Below, one piece after another: positions 19,722-28,819 of a stretch of DNA of 64,000 nt (the stretch's first letter is position 1; the number at the start of each line of letters is the position of its first letter). The translations under genes and the position numbers were made by a program. Origin of the DNA: Rhodobacterales bacterium HTCC2255 (GTDB taxonomy: Bacteria > Pseudomonadota > Alphaproteobacteria > Rhodobacterales > Rhodobacteraceae); the NCBI GenBank assembly GCA_000153745.1, contig DS022282.1:1976589-2040588 (forward strand), read 5' to 3'. The notes beneath the pieces were generated by a model. It searched no databases, was not told the origin of the DNA, and saw only the letters and a list, made by a program, of their open reading frames with translations.

Positions 19722-20717
19722 GTGAAGCGAATAAATAGAACATTCTCTGTAGCTCCAATGATGGATTGGACAGATAGGCATTGCCGCTATCTACACAGAT
19801 TGATTTCAAAAAATGTATTACTTTATACTGAAATGGTAACAGCACCTGCGTTAATCCATGGTGATGCTGATAGATTACTAGAGTTTAACCAATCAGAACA
19901 TCCTATCGCTCTCCAGATCGGGGGCTCACATCCTAATCAGCTTGCTCAAGCCACTCGACTAGGTTGTGAAGCTGGATATGATGAGATAAATATTAATATT
20001 GGGTGTCCATCAGATCGTGTTCAATTTGGTAGATTTGGTGCATGTTTAATGAAAGAGCCTGAATTAGTCAGTGAATGTGTAACTGCTATGAAAGAAGCGT
20101 CAACGGGTGCAGAAATAACTGTAAAATGTCGAATTGGTGTTGATGACCAAGAACCAAAAAGAATATTGCCTGATTTTATAGATAAAGTTTCCCAAAACGG
20201 TGTAAGTTCTTTTACGATACATGCCCGCAAAGCATGGCTGAGTGGGCTTTCACCTAAACAAAACCGTGATGTCCCACCACTAGATTACGAACTAGTCCAT
20301 GAAATTAAAAAAGAGCGCCCAGAATTAGAAATTATTTTAAATGGAGGTTTGCAAACTTTTGATCAAGCGGTTCATGAGATTAATAAGGGCTTGGATGGTG
20401 CTATGATTGGTAGAACTGCATATCATAACCCAATGGAAATTTTAGCAAACGCTGATAGTTTATTTGAGACAAATACAAATAAAAAATCAGTTAATAAAAT
20501 TATAGATGAAATGCTTCCATATATACAAAATCATTTAGACACTGGAGGGCGATTGAATCAAATAACACGACATATGCTTGGACTGTTTTCGGGTCAAAGT
20601 GGTGCAAAAATTTGGAAAAGAACTTTGTCAGATGAAGCACATAAAAAAGATGCAGGTGTTGAAGTAGTTCAAAATGCATTACGAAATGTCTTAGAAAAAC
20701 AGAACAATTCAGAATGA
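19722..20717 (+). CDS. dusA: tRNA-dihydrouridine(20/20a) synthase DusA
   Basis: FMN enzyme that reduces uridines in the D-loop of tRNA. The N-terminal FSVAPMMDWTDRHCRYLHR, the catalytic cysteine C95 in INIGCPSDRVQFGRFGACLM and the HARKAWLSGLSPKQNR segment are diagnostic of the DusA subgroup rather than DusB or DusC. Length 331 fits. The start is GTG at 19722 with TAGG seven bases upstream; no better ATG precedes the conserved region. The sulfite-exporter-like gene follows after 27 bases and may be co-transcribed. Confidence 0.95.
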   Translation: MKRINRTFSVAPMMDWTDRHCRYLHRLISKNVLLYTEMVTAPALIHGDADRLLEFNQSEHPIALQIGGSHPNQLAQATRLGCEAGYDEININIGCPSDRVQFGRFGACLMKEPELVSECVTAMKEASTGAEITVKCRIGVDDQEPKRILPDFIDKVSQNGVSSFTIHARKAWLSGLSPKQNRDVPPLDYELVHEIKKERPELEIILNGGLQTFDQAVHEINKGLDGAMIGRTAYHNPMEILANADSLFETNTNKKSVNKIIDEMLPYIQNHLDTGGRLNQITRHMLGLFSGQSGAKIWKRTLSDEAHKKDAGVEVVQNALRNVLEKQNNSE

Positions 20718-20744
20718 GAATTGAACAATGATTAGGATGGTTTT

Positions 20745-21569
20745 TTGGAATATATCTTAATATTTTTACCAACAATAGTTTTATTATTAATAGTTGGTGC
20801 ATTTGCTGGAATATTAGCAGGGTTACTTGGAGTGGGAGGTGGAATAGTTCTCGTTCCAGCCTTTTTTTACGCATTCACTAGTTTAGGTTATGTGAACGAG
20901 CAACTAATGCAAATCTGTGTTGCTACTTCACTCGCTACAATAGTTTTCACATCCATTAGATCAGTTCTAAGTCATAACAAAAAGAATATGGTAGAGTGGC
21001 AAATATTAAGATTATGGTCTGGTGGTATTGTATTTGGAGCAGTAATTGGAGTTTTTATTGCAGCCAAGCTTCATACTGATACTTTAACCATTATATTCGG
21101 CTTATTGGGGATTTTAATTGGTCTATATATGGCATTTTCTAAGAGTGATTGGAGCTTGGGAAATCAAATGCCAGTTGGATTTGTTCGTACAATTATAAGC
21201 ACGTTTGTTGGATTTTTATCAGTTTTGATGGGTATTGGGGGCGGAAGCCTAGCTGTACCTTTAATGACTTTGCATAGTATTAAAATCCATAAAGCTGTAG
21301 CCACAGGTGCGGGCTTTGGTCTTGCAATAGCTTTTCCGAGTACTTTTGGGTTTCTTTTTAGCAATCCACCTTCAGCTGGTCTACCACCAATGACAATAGG
21401 GTATGTTAATTTTCCGGCATTTATTATTGTAATTTCTATGACAATGTTAACTGCGCCAATTGGAGCAAATTTAGCTCACAAACTAAATGTCATCGTTTTA
21501 AAAAGAATATTTGCATTTTTTCTAATAAGTGTTGCATTTAACATGCTTTATAAAATTTTTATTGCTTAA
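20745..21569 (+). CDS. TauE/SafE-family membrane permease
   Basis: Polytopic inner-membrane protein (274 residues, about eight hydrophobic segments) with the family's two-fold repeat: GILAGLLGVGGGIVLVPAFF near residue 24 and VGFLSVLMGIGGGSLAVPLM near 155. Members export or import sulfite, sulfoacetate and other small organosulfur or organic anions; the substrate here cannot be told. The start is TTG with AGGA seven bases upstream. It is convergent with the DUF1289 gene, whose stop overlaps its tail by four bases. No sulfur-oxidation genes are adjacent. Confidence 0.9.
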   Translation: MEYILIFLPTIVLLLIVGAFAGILAGLLGVGGGIVLVPAFFYAFTSLGYVNEQLMQICVATSLATIVFTSIRSVLSHNKKNMVEWQILRLWSGGIVFGAVIGVFIAAKLHTDTLTIIFGLLGILIGLYMAFSKSDWSLGNQMPVGFVRTIISTFVGFLSVLMGIGGGSLAVPLMTLHSIKIHKAVATGAGFGLAIAFPSTFGFLFSNPPSAGLPPMTIGYVNFPAFIIVISMTMLTAPIGANLAHKLNVIVLKRIFAFFLISVAFNMLYKIFIA

Positions 21570-21787
21570 TCTTTATTAATTGCTCGCCTTTTTCCCCGAA
21601 CTCTATCAGCTCTGCTATGCAATTCTTGCATAATAATTTGTCTCTCTGTGGCAGTCATAATCGACCATTTTGAAATTTCTAATCCACTTCGATAACAGCC
21701 CATGCAAAGTCCACTTTCTGTGTGGATGATGCATAATTTTACACATGGGCTTTCAACCTCTTCTCGTTTCCAAACCTCATCCATCAT
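21566..21787 (-). CDS. DUF1289 protein
   Basis: A 73-residue protein with the DUF1289 pattern ESPCVKLCIIHTESGLCMGCYRSGLEI: four cysteines (C-x3-C and C-x2-C) followed by WSIMTATER. The cysteines suggest a metal or Fe-S site, but the function is unknown. Its ATG overlaps the ruvX stop (ATGA), and a second ATG follows at once, so the start is 21787 or 21784. It is the last gene of the ccmI-ruvX-DUF1289 set, all joined by four-base overlaps. Confidence 0.85.
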   Translation of the reverse strand: MMDEVWKREEVESPCVKLCIIHTESGLCMGCYRSGLEISKWSIMTATERQIIMQELHSRADRVRGKRRAINKD

Positions 21788-22254
21788 AAAATATTTCCAA
21801 TACGGTCTAATGCACCCTGTAAAATGAAACTTGCTGCTACGTGGTCAATATTATCTGCACGTTTTGCTCTACTCATATCGGCTTCTAACATAGCTCTCTC
21901 GGCTGCTACACTAGATAACCTCTCATCCCAAAAAGTAATTGGAATGTCACATCTGGAAGATAAATTTCTTGCAAAAGCTCTAGTCGCTTGGCACCTTGGC
22001 CCTTCGCTACCGTCCATATTCATTGGAAGTCCAAGTATTATTCCGCCTGTATCTGTTGAATTGAAAACAGTTTGTAAAGCATCGCAATCAATGCCGAATT
22101 TTTTTCGTTTAATTGTTTCTCTTGGTGTTGCAACTGTCCAGAGTGTATCTGATACTGCAATACCAATAGTTTTAGTGCCTAAATCCAATCCAATTAGTGA
22201 TTTGAACTTGGTTAATTCAGATGCAAATTCTAAAAAATCATTATAGCAACTCAT
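21784..22254 (-). CDS. ruvX: Putative pre-16S rRNA nuclease / Holliday junction resolvase RuvX (YqgF)
   Basis: RNase H-like fold nuclease. The first catalytic Asp lies in LIGLDLGTKTIGIAVSD; GLPMNMDGSEGPR and the WDERLSSVAAERAM helix carry further family residues, and the C-terminal DHVAASFILQ has the last Asp. YqgF proteins process the 5' end of 16S rRNA in E. coli and were also proposed as resolvases. The frame extends upstream to 22341, but ATG 22254 (MSCYNDF) overlaps the ccmI stop as ATGA and yields the normal length of 156 residues, so I choose it. Confidence 0.92.
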   Translation of the reverse strand: MSCYNDFLEFASELTKFKSLIGLDLGTKTIGIAVSDTLWTVATPRETIKRKKFGIDCDALQTVFNSTDTGGIILGLPMNMDGSEGPRCQATRAFARNLSSRCDIPITFWDERLSSVAAERAMLEADMSRAKRADNIDHVAASFILQGALDRIGNIL

Positions 22255-23459
22255 TGAGAAACCTTTGCAGCTTTTGCTGCTTTTTGTAAAATTTCCATGT
22301 TTAAACTGCTGTTGCCAAAAATAGTCTGTGCTTCTATCCATATTTTAGAGGCATTTGCAGTTTCGCCCAAAACGCCTAATGCACGAATTAATCGAGCCCA
22401 CTCATTTACTGTCCCACCTTCATTGGCTAGCCTGTTACTCAAACTTGCGACCATACCTTCTATCATGTCTTTACGATCTACATCAGATATATTTTCTGCA
22501 GACTTTATTTGATCTGATGATGGGCCAGGTAATTGATCTTGAGATAAATTTACACCGGCTAAGCGAGCAACATCCATTATTTGTTCTTTAATTAATGGTA
22601 TCCAAGGTGCATCGTCTGGTCCTTCGCTTAAAAGATTTTCCCAAAGCCGAAGTGTAACGTCGGGCCGACCACTTTGCATCATGGAAAGACCTGAGTAATA
22701 ACGAGCACGGCCATCTTTTGGCTCCATCTCTAATCCACGTCTTAGTGTTAATTCTGCTTCTGGTGAAACATATCCATTGGTTGCAACAATCATAACTTCC
22801 GCAAAATCAATCAAATCTTCCGCGGATGCGTTTTCATCTAGAGTATCAATTATTTTTAAATGTGCTTTGCGGGCAGAGCGGTAGTTTCCTAATTTAAACT
22901 CATGTAAAGCAAGTAATCTTAATCCTTGCATATCGTTTGGCCGTTCTTTCATGGCATCTCTTAATTTTGAAACTAAAGCTAAGTAATCATCAGGAGCTTC
23001 AATAACTTCATCTGGAATAAGTAACTCTGCTTCCTCTTGGCTAATTCGCTGCGAGCGAATTTCTTGTGTTTTAGCCAATCTTGATTTTAAAGGCATGTCG
23101 GGAATGTTAGGATTGCCCAAAAACGCATACGTACCAAAGGATCCAATCAAAATAAAAGTCAAAATGATAAAAGCAATTGATTTGTTAAGGTTTGGAGAAT
23201 TTTTTGGTTTTTGCCTTTCTGATTTTGACCTTTTATCAGCTAAGAGGATTCTTCTAGAAACTTCAATTTTTGCGGCTTCACTTTCGGCTATGCTTAAGAC
23301 ACCTTTTTCTAAATCTTTTTCAACTTCAACCAATTGATCTTTATAAATAAGTAAATCTTTAGATGCGACACTTAAATCCAATTCACGTGGTGCTACTATT
23401 GATTTAACAATCAAACTTATAAAAATAAAACAGGCTAATAAGCCTAAGATCCAAATCAT
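22251..23459 (-). CDS. ccmI: Cytochrome c biogenesis protein CcmI
   Basis: Membrane component of the System I cytochrome c maturation pathway that presents apocytochrome c to the CcmF/CcmH ligation module. A first membrane helix spans residues 1-20, a second about 93-112 (FIILTFILIGSFGTYAFLG); between them is a charged helical segment. After the second helix come TPR-like repeats in the periplasm. The 402-residue length matches alphaproteobacterial CcmI. AAGGA lies eight bases before the ATG, and a hairpin lies just upstream of it (separate entry). No other ccm genes are in the window. Confidence 0.9.
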   Translation of the reverse strand: MIWILGLLACFIFISLIVKSIVAPRELDLSVASKDLLIYKDQLVEVEKDLEKGVLSIAESEAAKIEVSRRILLADKRSKSERQKPKNSPNLNKSIAFIILTFILIGSFGTYAFLGNPNIPDMPLKSRLAKTQEIRSQRISQEEAELLIPDEVIEAPDDYLALVSKLRDAMKERPNDMQGLRLLALHEFKLGNYRSARKAHLKIIDTLDENASAEDLIDFAEVMIVATNGYVSPEAELTLRRGLEMEPKDGRARYYSGLSMMQSGRPDVTLRLWENLLSEGPDDAPWIPLIKEQIMDVARLAGVNLSQDQLPGPSSDQIKSAENISDVDRKDMIEGMVASLSNRLANEGGTVNEWARLIRALGVLGETANASKIWIEAQTIFGNSSLNMEILQKAAKAAKVSQ

Positions 23460-23475
23460 GTATTTTTCCTTTTCC

Positions 23476-23509
23476 CCATATTATCTAAACTTGCTTGAAG
23501 ATAATGTGG
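23476..23509 (-). other. Hairpin in the ccmI 5' leader
   Basis: An 11-base-pair stem with one G-U pair (23476-23486 with 23499-23509, 12-base loop) lies 16 bases upstream of the ccmI start, immediately ahead of its Shine-Dalgarno. It could shield or define the ribosome site or mark the transcript 5' end. No T tract suits a terminator on either strand. Evidence is the pairing alone. Confidence 0.3.
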
Positions 23510-23694
23510 AGTCATTAATAATATTAATTATCGTATGATTTGTTTAAATTTGATCATAGATTTTTTCCCGCCTACAAGACTTTAATTGAAATGTCGGTTC
23601 TGGAACAAATCAACTCGTATTTTCAATTATTTGATTTATATTATCATGTAATACACCAATATCTTTTAATACGCTCGGTCATAGGTAAATAACA

Positions 23695-24942
23695 ATGTCT
23701 CGCTACTCTGCTTTTGCTATCGCTAAAAATGCTCTTTCATATCATCAAGGTTGGGAGCGTGCTTGGGCAAAACCTGAAATGAAAAAAGAATATGATGCTG
23801 TTATTGTTGGAGCAGGTGGCCATGGCTTAGCAACAGCTTATTATCTTGGAAAAAATTATGGAATTACTAACGTTGCAATTCTTGAAAAGGGTTGGCTTGG
23901 TGGGGGGAATACTGGGCGTAACACAACAATTATAAGATCTAATTATCTTCAAGACTCATCGGCGGCCATATATGAAAAAGCGCGATCATTGTATGAAACC
24001 ATGTCTCAAGATTTGAATTACAATGTTATGTTCAGCCCCCGTGGTGTAATGATGTTGGCTCAAACTGAGGCGGAGATTCGTGGTTATAAACGGACTGCAC
24101 ATGCAAATAAATTACAAGGCGTAAAAACTGAATACATCGGTCCACAAAAAGTAAAACAGTTATGTCCAATTATTGAACTATCAGGACCACGGTTTCCGGT
24201 ACTGGGAGCATTATGGCAACCACGTGGTGGTACAGCGCGTCATGATGCTGTTGCATGGGGTTATGCACGTGCTTGTTCAGACATGGGAATGGATATTATT
24301 CAACAATGCGAAGTAACTGCCGTAACGCAATCAAATGGTAAGGTTAGTGGTTTGCAAACAACTAAAGGGTCTTTGAAATGTAAAAAATTGGGCATAGTTG
24401 TAGCTGGTAATTCTGGGCACTTAGCAGATATGGCAGGATTTAGGCTTCCTCTTGAGTCAGTCTCTTTGCAAGCGTTAGTATCAGAGCCAATAAAACCATG
24501 TATGGATGTTGTCGTAATGGCAAATACTGTTCACGGATATATGTCTCAATCTGATAAAGGTGAAATGGTGATTGGCGGTGGAACTGATGGATTTAATAAT
24601 TATACGCAAAGAGGATCGTTCCATCATCTAGAAGAAACAGTCAGAGCATTAATTGAAACTTTTCCTATGGTTAGTCGTCTGAAAATGTTGCGCCATTGGG
24701 GCGGAATTGTTGATGTAACTGGAGATCGCTCTCCAATTATTTCAACAACACCTTTATCGGGCTGTTTTATCAACTGTGGTTGGGGAACAGGTGGCTTCAA
24801 AGCCATTCCAGGATCTGGTTGGGCGATGGCTGAATTAATGGCAAAGGGTGAGCAAATTGGTTTAGCAGCAGAATTTGGATTAAATCGTTTTCAACAAGGA
24901 CGCTTCATTGATGAGAGCGTTGCGGCAGGAGTAGCACATTGA
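23695..24942 (+). CDS. soxB: Sarcosine oxidase subunit beta
   Basis: Catalytic flavoprotein subunit of heterotetrameric sarcosine oxidase, which demethylates sarcosine to glycine, H2O2 and a C1 unit. The FAD-binding DAVIVGAGGHGLATAYYLG lies at 34-52. H183 in GGTARHDAVAWG corresponds to the histidine that covalently holds FMN in this family (His173 in Stenotrophomonas). NCGWGTGGFKAIPGSG near 358 is the conserved C-terminal flavin loop. Length 415 is normal. It begins the operon; AGG lies about eight bases before the ATG, and 235 non-coding bases upstream separate it from the divergent ccmI. Confidence 0.96.
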   Translation: MSRYSAFAIAKNALSYHQGWERAWAKPEMKKEYDAVIVGAGGHGLATAYYLGKNYGITNVAILEKGWLGGGNTGRNTTIIRSNYLQDSSAAIYEKARSLYETMSQDLNYNVMFSPRGVMMLAQTEAEIRGYKRTAHANKLQGVKTEYIGPQKVKQLCPIIELSGPRFPVLGALWQPRGGTARHDAVAWGYARACSDMGMDIIQQCEVTAVTQSNGKVSGLQTTKGSLKCKKLGIVVAGNSGHLADMAGFRLPLESVSLQALVSEPIKPCMDVVVMANTVHGYMSQSDKGEMVIGGGTDGFNNYTQRGSFHHLEETVRALIETFPMVSRLKMLRHWGGIVDVTGDRSPIISTTPLSGCFINCGWGTGGFKAIPGSGWAMAELMAKGEQIGLAAEFGLNRFQQGRFIDESVAAGVAH

Positions 24943-25442
24943 TAAAGAATATTTTAATAATTTTAGGTTTAGTTTTAATTGGTACAGCACCATCTGCCCA
25001 AAATAGTTCAATGGAAATTTTTAAATCTTCTGATGAATATCAAATAACAAAAGTCGAAGCATCTAGAGTTTGCTGGGCCACAATAAACACAACATCATTA
25101 AATGATGTGGCATCTTTTTTTGCATCATATAAACGAAAAGATGGGGATCGATGGCAAGTTACAGGCTACTCAGGTAAAAAAGCAGAAGACGCTGATGACA
25201 TTCTTACAATTAAATTTGATGGAGAACCTTTTCTAATCAAAGAAATGCAGCATTCTGATAATATTTTTCCATTACCATTTACAGAAGATATTGATTTGAC
25301 AGGATTTGATAATCGAGTTGAAATTAGTAGTATTGTCAGCTTTGATTTAATCCGATTGAAGGATGAAATTATTGTCGATTTAAGTATTCTTAGATCTGCA
25401 AAAAAAGAAATTGAGCAGTGTTTGAAGTCAATTAAAGAATAA
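24939..25442 (+). CDS. IalB-like secreted protein embedded in the sarcosine oxidase operon
   Basis: A 167-residue protein starting at a TTG that overlaps the soxB stop by four bases; no better start precedes the signal peptide. Residues 1-20 form a signal peptide with likely cleavage near APSAQ. The mature part has CWATIN near 45, SGKKAEDADDILTIKFDGEPF, and a final SFDLIRLKD...ILRSAKKEIEQC. This matches the general pattern of the invasion-associated locus B (IalB) family: one Cys near the start, one near the end, and a beta-rich middle. That assignment is by eye. A periplasmic protein between soxB and soxD is not part of the standard enzyme, whose subunits are cytoplasmic. Confidence 0.55.
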   Translation: MIKNILIILGLVLIGTAPSAQNSSMEIFKSSDEYQITKVEASRVCWATINTTSLNDVASFFASYKRKDGDRWQVTGYSGKKAEDADDILTIKFDGEPFLIKEMQHSDNIFPLPFTEDIDLTGFDNRVEISSIVSFDLIRLKDEIIVDLSILRSAKKEIEQCLKSIKE

Positions 25443-25481
25443 AACACAAATAATAGAAATACATACTCTAGAGGTTTAAAA

Positions 25482-25808
25482 ATGCTACATCTTACATGTC
25501 CAAATTGTGGTATTACTGCTGATGAAACTGACTTGCACTGTGACGGTCAGGCTCACATCGCTCGTTCTGGTATAGACGCAAATGATGATGAATTAGAAAA
25601 CTATTTATTTATGAGGCATAATCCAAAAGGTGTACATTTTGAGCGCTGGCGGCACGTATATGGATGTGGAAAATGGTTTAATGCTGCAAGATGTACAACA
25701 ACTTTAGAAGTTTTTGGAACATATTCAGCTCAGACTACAACTCCACCAAAATCATTGCTTAATAAAATTAAAAAGAAACGTCCTGAATGGGAGGGTTTTA
25801 TTAAATGA
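25482..25808 (+). CDS. soxD: Sarcosine oxidase subunit delta
   Basis: Small zinc-binding subunit (108 residues) of heterotetrameric sarcosine oxidase. The motif CPNCGITADETDLHCDGQAH at the N-terminus, with a later GCGKWFNAARCTTT, gives the cysteine and histidine ligands of the family. AGAGG lies seven bases before the ATG. Its stop overlaps the soxA start as ATGA, so the two are translationally coupled. The 39-base gap before it follows the inserted IalB-like gene, in place of the usual tight soxB-soxD junction. Confidence 0.96.
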   Translation: MLHLTCPNCGITADETDLHCDGQAHIARSGIDANDDELENYLFMRHNPKGVHFERWRHVYGCGKWFNAARCTTTLEVFGTYSAQTTTPPKSLLNKIKKKRPEWEGFIK

Positions 25809-28800
25809 GTACAAGATTATCAAAAGGTGGGCGTTTAATTAACAGATCAAAACCTGTAGAGTTTTCTTTTGATGGGAAACGCTTGAATGGCTATGAGGGT
25901 GATACATTAGCATCTGCACTATTGGCGAATAATCAAACGTTAGTGGGTCGCTCTTTCAAATATCATCGTCCCAGAGGTATTGTGGCATCTGGCCCTGAAG
26001 AGCCAAATGCACTTGTTGGCTTGGGTAAGGGGGATAAATTTGAACCTAATCAAAGGGCAACAACAACTGAGTTATTTGATGGACTTCATTCAAATAGTCA
26101 AAATGCCTGGCCTTCATTAGAATTTGATATTGGTGGTGTTAATCGTATTATGAGTCGAGTATTTCCCGCGGGCTTTTATTACAAAACATTTATCTTTCCA
26201 AGGTTCGCTTGGAAACATATTTTTGAACCCATAATTAGAAAGGCTGCTGGTTTAGGCGCAGCTCCTACTGAAAAAGATGCAGATAAGTACGAGTATTTTT
26301 ATGCCCATGTTGATGTTCTAATAATTGGCGGTGGAACATCAGGACTTGCTGCAGCCTTAGAGGTTGGTAGATCTGGAGCAAAAGTATTGGTTCTAGAGCA
26401 AAAAAATACTTGGGGCGGTAGAGCGCCAGTTGATGGTGTTTTTATAGATAATCAAATTTCTGAAGAATGGATCGATGATGCTATAACTGAATTACAGTCG
26501 ATGCCAAATGTTACTCTTAAAAACAGAACAATGGGAGCTGGAGTTTACGACCATGGTTGGGCAACCGGCTATGAGTCAATAACAGATCACATGCCAGGAA
26601 AGAAAGGTCCAAGGCAAAGATTGTGGCGGATTCGTGCAAAAAGAATTTTAACTACAACGGGTGCTATTGAGCGCCCACTTTCATTCGCGGGCAACGACCT
26701 TCCAGGTGTGATGTTAGCGGGAAGTGTTAGAGACTACTTAGTAGATTTTGGCACTTCATGTGGTGATATTATGGTCCTAGCAACCAACAATGATGATGCA
26801 TATCGCACTGCAATTAAGCAGAGTGAAGTAGGGTTGAAAGTAGCAGCAATTTTAGACGCCCGTACTAGTGTGACAGGCGAACTTCCAAATAAAGCACGCG
26901 AAATGGGAATTCGAGTTGAAACCGGAATGGCAATATCAAAAGTTAAAGGCTCGAAGAGTGTAAGTGGCGTTTCAATTTGTTTGCAAGCTGGTGAGGGAGT
27001 TCCACTTGAAGAAATAAAATGTGACGTCGTAGCCATGTCAGGTGGTTGGTCACCTATTGTACATCTTTGGTCACATTGTGGTGGCAAATTAAATTGGGAT
27101 GCTGAAAATGCAATGTTCCGCCCTGATCCTGAACGTCCACCCCTCGGTGACGACGGTTCAGGATTTGTTGCAGTTGGTGGTACAGCCAACGGTTACATGA
27201 TTGCTAATGAAGCAATGCAAGATGCAATATCACAGGGGAAATTGGTCGCTAAGCAAGTTGGTTATAAACCTGTAAATTCAAAATCAAGTATTGTTAATGT
27301 TGAAAATGAGTCGCCAATCGAACAAATTTGGCAAATGCCACAAGGAATGTCTGTTAAATTACAGGCTAAAACTTTCTTAGATTATCAAAATGACGTTAAA
27401 GTATCAGATGTACGTTTGGCTGCACGTGAGGGTTACGAGAGTGTAGAACACACAAAAAGATATACAACTCTTGGTATGGCAACAGATCAAGGAAAACTTT
27501 CAAATATAAATGGGCTAGCAATCCTAGCTGATAGTTTGAAAGCAGAGATACCAAATGTAGGCACTACAACCTTTAGGCCACCATACCATCCAATCTCAAT
27601 GGGGTCTATTGCTGGTGATGCGCGGGGAGAACTTTTCAAACCAATTCGAAAGTCTCCAATTCATAATTGGATAGAAGAAAATGGAGGTTTTTTCGAGCCA
27701 GTTGCAGATTGGCGCCGCCCGTATTGTTATCAGAAAAATAATGAAACTGTAAAAGATTCAGTTCAACGAGAAATTTTAAATACTAGGTCAAATGTTGGTT
27801 TATTAGATGCATCTACTTTGGGGAAAATTATTGTCAAAGGATCAGATGCAGGTAAATTTTTAGATATGATATACACGAATTTAATGTCCAATTTAAAAGT
27901 TGGGCATTGTAGATATGGGCTTATGTGTACTGAAAATGGATTTCTATCTGATGATGGAGTTGTTGCTAGATTAGATGAAAATACATTTCTCTGCCATACA
28001 ACATCTGGAGGGTCTGACAGAATTCATGCCTGGATGGAAGAATGGCTTCAAACAGAATGGTGGGATTGGAAAGTATACACAGCAAATGTAACTGAGCAGT
28101 ATGCACAAATTGCTGTTGTTGGGCCAAACGCAAGAAAATTATTAGAAAAACTTGGTGGTATGGACGTTTCAAAAGAGGCTTTGCCTTTTATGCGTTTTTC
28201 CGAGGGAACGATTGGTGGAATAAGGGCGCGGCCATTCCGAATATCGTTTTCGGGAGAACTTTCATATGAGATAGCTGTACCAGCATCAGATGGTCAGGCA
28301 TTTTGGGATATGTGCATAGAGGCTGGCAAGGAATTTGGCATACAGCCATATGGCACAGAATGTCTGCATGTTATGCGTGCAGAAAAAGGCTTTATAATGA
28401 TAGGTGATGAAACTGATGGAACAGTCATTCCTCAAGATTTAAATATGGAATGGGCTCTTTCAAAAAAGAAAGAAGATTTCTTAGGAAAACGTGCTCATCT
28501 ACGTTCGCATATGTCTGATCCGTCACGTTGGAAATTGGTTGGATTAAAAACTGTAGATCCAAATGTAGTTATTCCTGATGGTGCGTATGCTACAGACGGT
28601 ACAATTCGTGAAAACGGTGTAAAAAATATGATTGGCCGAGTAACATCGACGTATTTTTCACCAACATTAAATAGATCAATTGCGATGGGGTTGGTTAAGT
28701 TTGGGCCTAATAGGATGGGAGAAATTATTGATTTCCCAACTTTAGAAGGAAAAATAATTAAAGCTGAAATTTGCAATCAGGTATTCCTTGATCCAGAAGG

Positions 28801-28819
28801 AGAACGCCAAAATGTCTAG
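25805..28819 (+). CDS. soxA: Sarcosine oxidase subunit alpha
   Basis: Large subunit (1004 residues) of heterotetrameric sarcosine oxidase. An N-terminal ferredoxin-like domain without cluster cysteines (FSFDGKRLNGYEGDTLASAL; RPRGIVASGPEEPNALV) is followed by an NAD-binding Rossmann domain (DVLIIGGGTSGLAAALEVG near 169) and a C-terminal GcvT-like folate domain from about residue 610. The last binds tetrahydrofolate, so the methyl group leaves as methylene-THF. ATGA overlap with soxD and a short overlap with soxG show coupled expression. No glyA, folD or purU is present downstream, unlike some sox operons. Confidence 0.96.
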   Translation: MSTRLSKGGRLINRSKPVEFSFDGKRLNGYEGDTLASALLANNQTLVGRSFKYHRPRGIVASGPEEPNALVGLGKGDKFEPNQRATTTELFDGLHSNSQNAWPSLEFDIGGVNRIMSRVFPAGFYYKTFIFPRFAWKHIFEPIIRKAAGLGAAPTEKDADKYEYFYAHVDVLIIGGGTSGLAAALEVGRSGAKVLVLEQKNTWGGRAPVDGVFIDNQISEEWIDDAITELQSMPNVTLKNRTMGAGVYDHGWATGYESITDHMPGKKGPRQRLWRIRAKRILTTTGAIERPLSFAGNDLPGVMLAGSVRDYLVDFGTSCGDIMVLATNNDDAYRTAIKQSEVGLKVAAILDARTSVTGELPNKAREMGIRVETGMAISKVKGSKSVSGVSICLQAGEGVPLEEIKCDVVAMSGGWSPIVHLWSHCGGKLNWDAENAMFRPDPERPPLGDDGSGFVAVGGTANGYMIANEAMQDAISQGKLVAKQVGYKPVNSKSSIVNVENESPIEQIWQMPQGMSVKLQAKTFLDYQNDVKVSDVRLAAREGYESVEHTKRYTTLGMATDQGKLSNINGLAILADSLKAEIPNVGTTTFRPPYHPISMGSIAGDARGELFKPIRKSPIHNWIEENGGFFEPVADWRRPYCYQKNNETVKDSVQREILNTRSNVGLLDASTLGKIIVKGSDAGKFLDMIYTNLMSNLKVGHCRYGLMCTENGFLSDDGVVARLDENTFLCHTTSGGSDRIHAWMEEWLQTEWWDWKVYTANVTEQYAQIAVVGPNARKLLEKLGGMDVSKEALPFMRFSEGTIGGIRARPFRISFSGELSYEIAVPASDGQAFWDMCIEAGKEFGIQPYGTECLHVMRAEKGFIMIGDETDGTVIPQDLNMEWALSKKKEDFLGKRAHLRSHMSDPSRWKLVGLKTVDPNVVIPDGAYATDGTIRENGVKNMIGRVTSTYFSPTLNRSIAMGLVKFGPNRMGEIIDFPTLEGKIIKAEICNQVFLDPEGERQNV

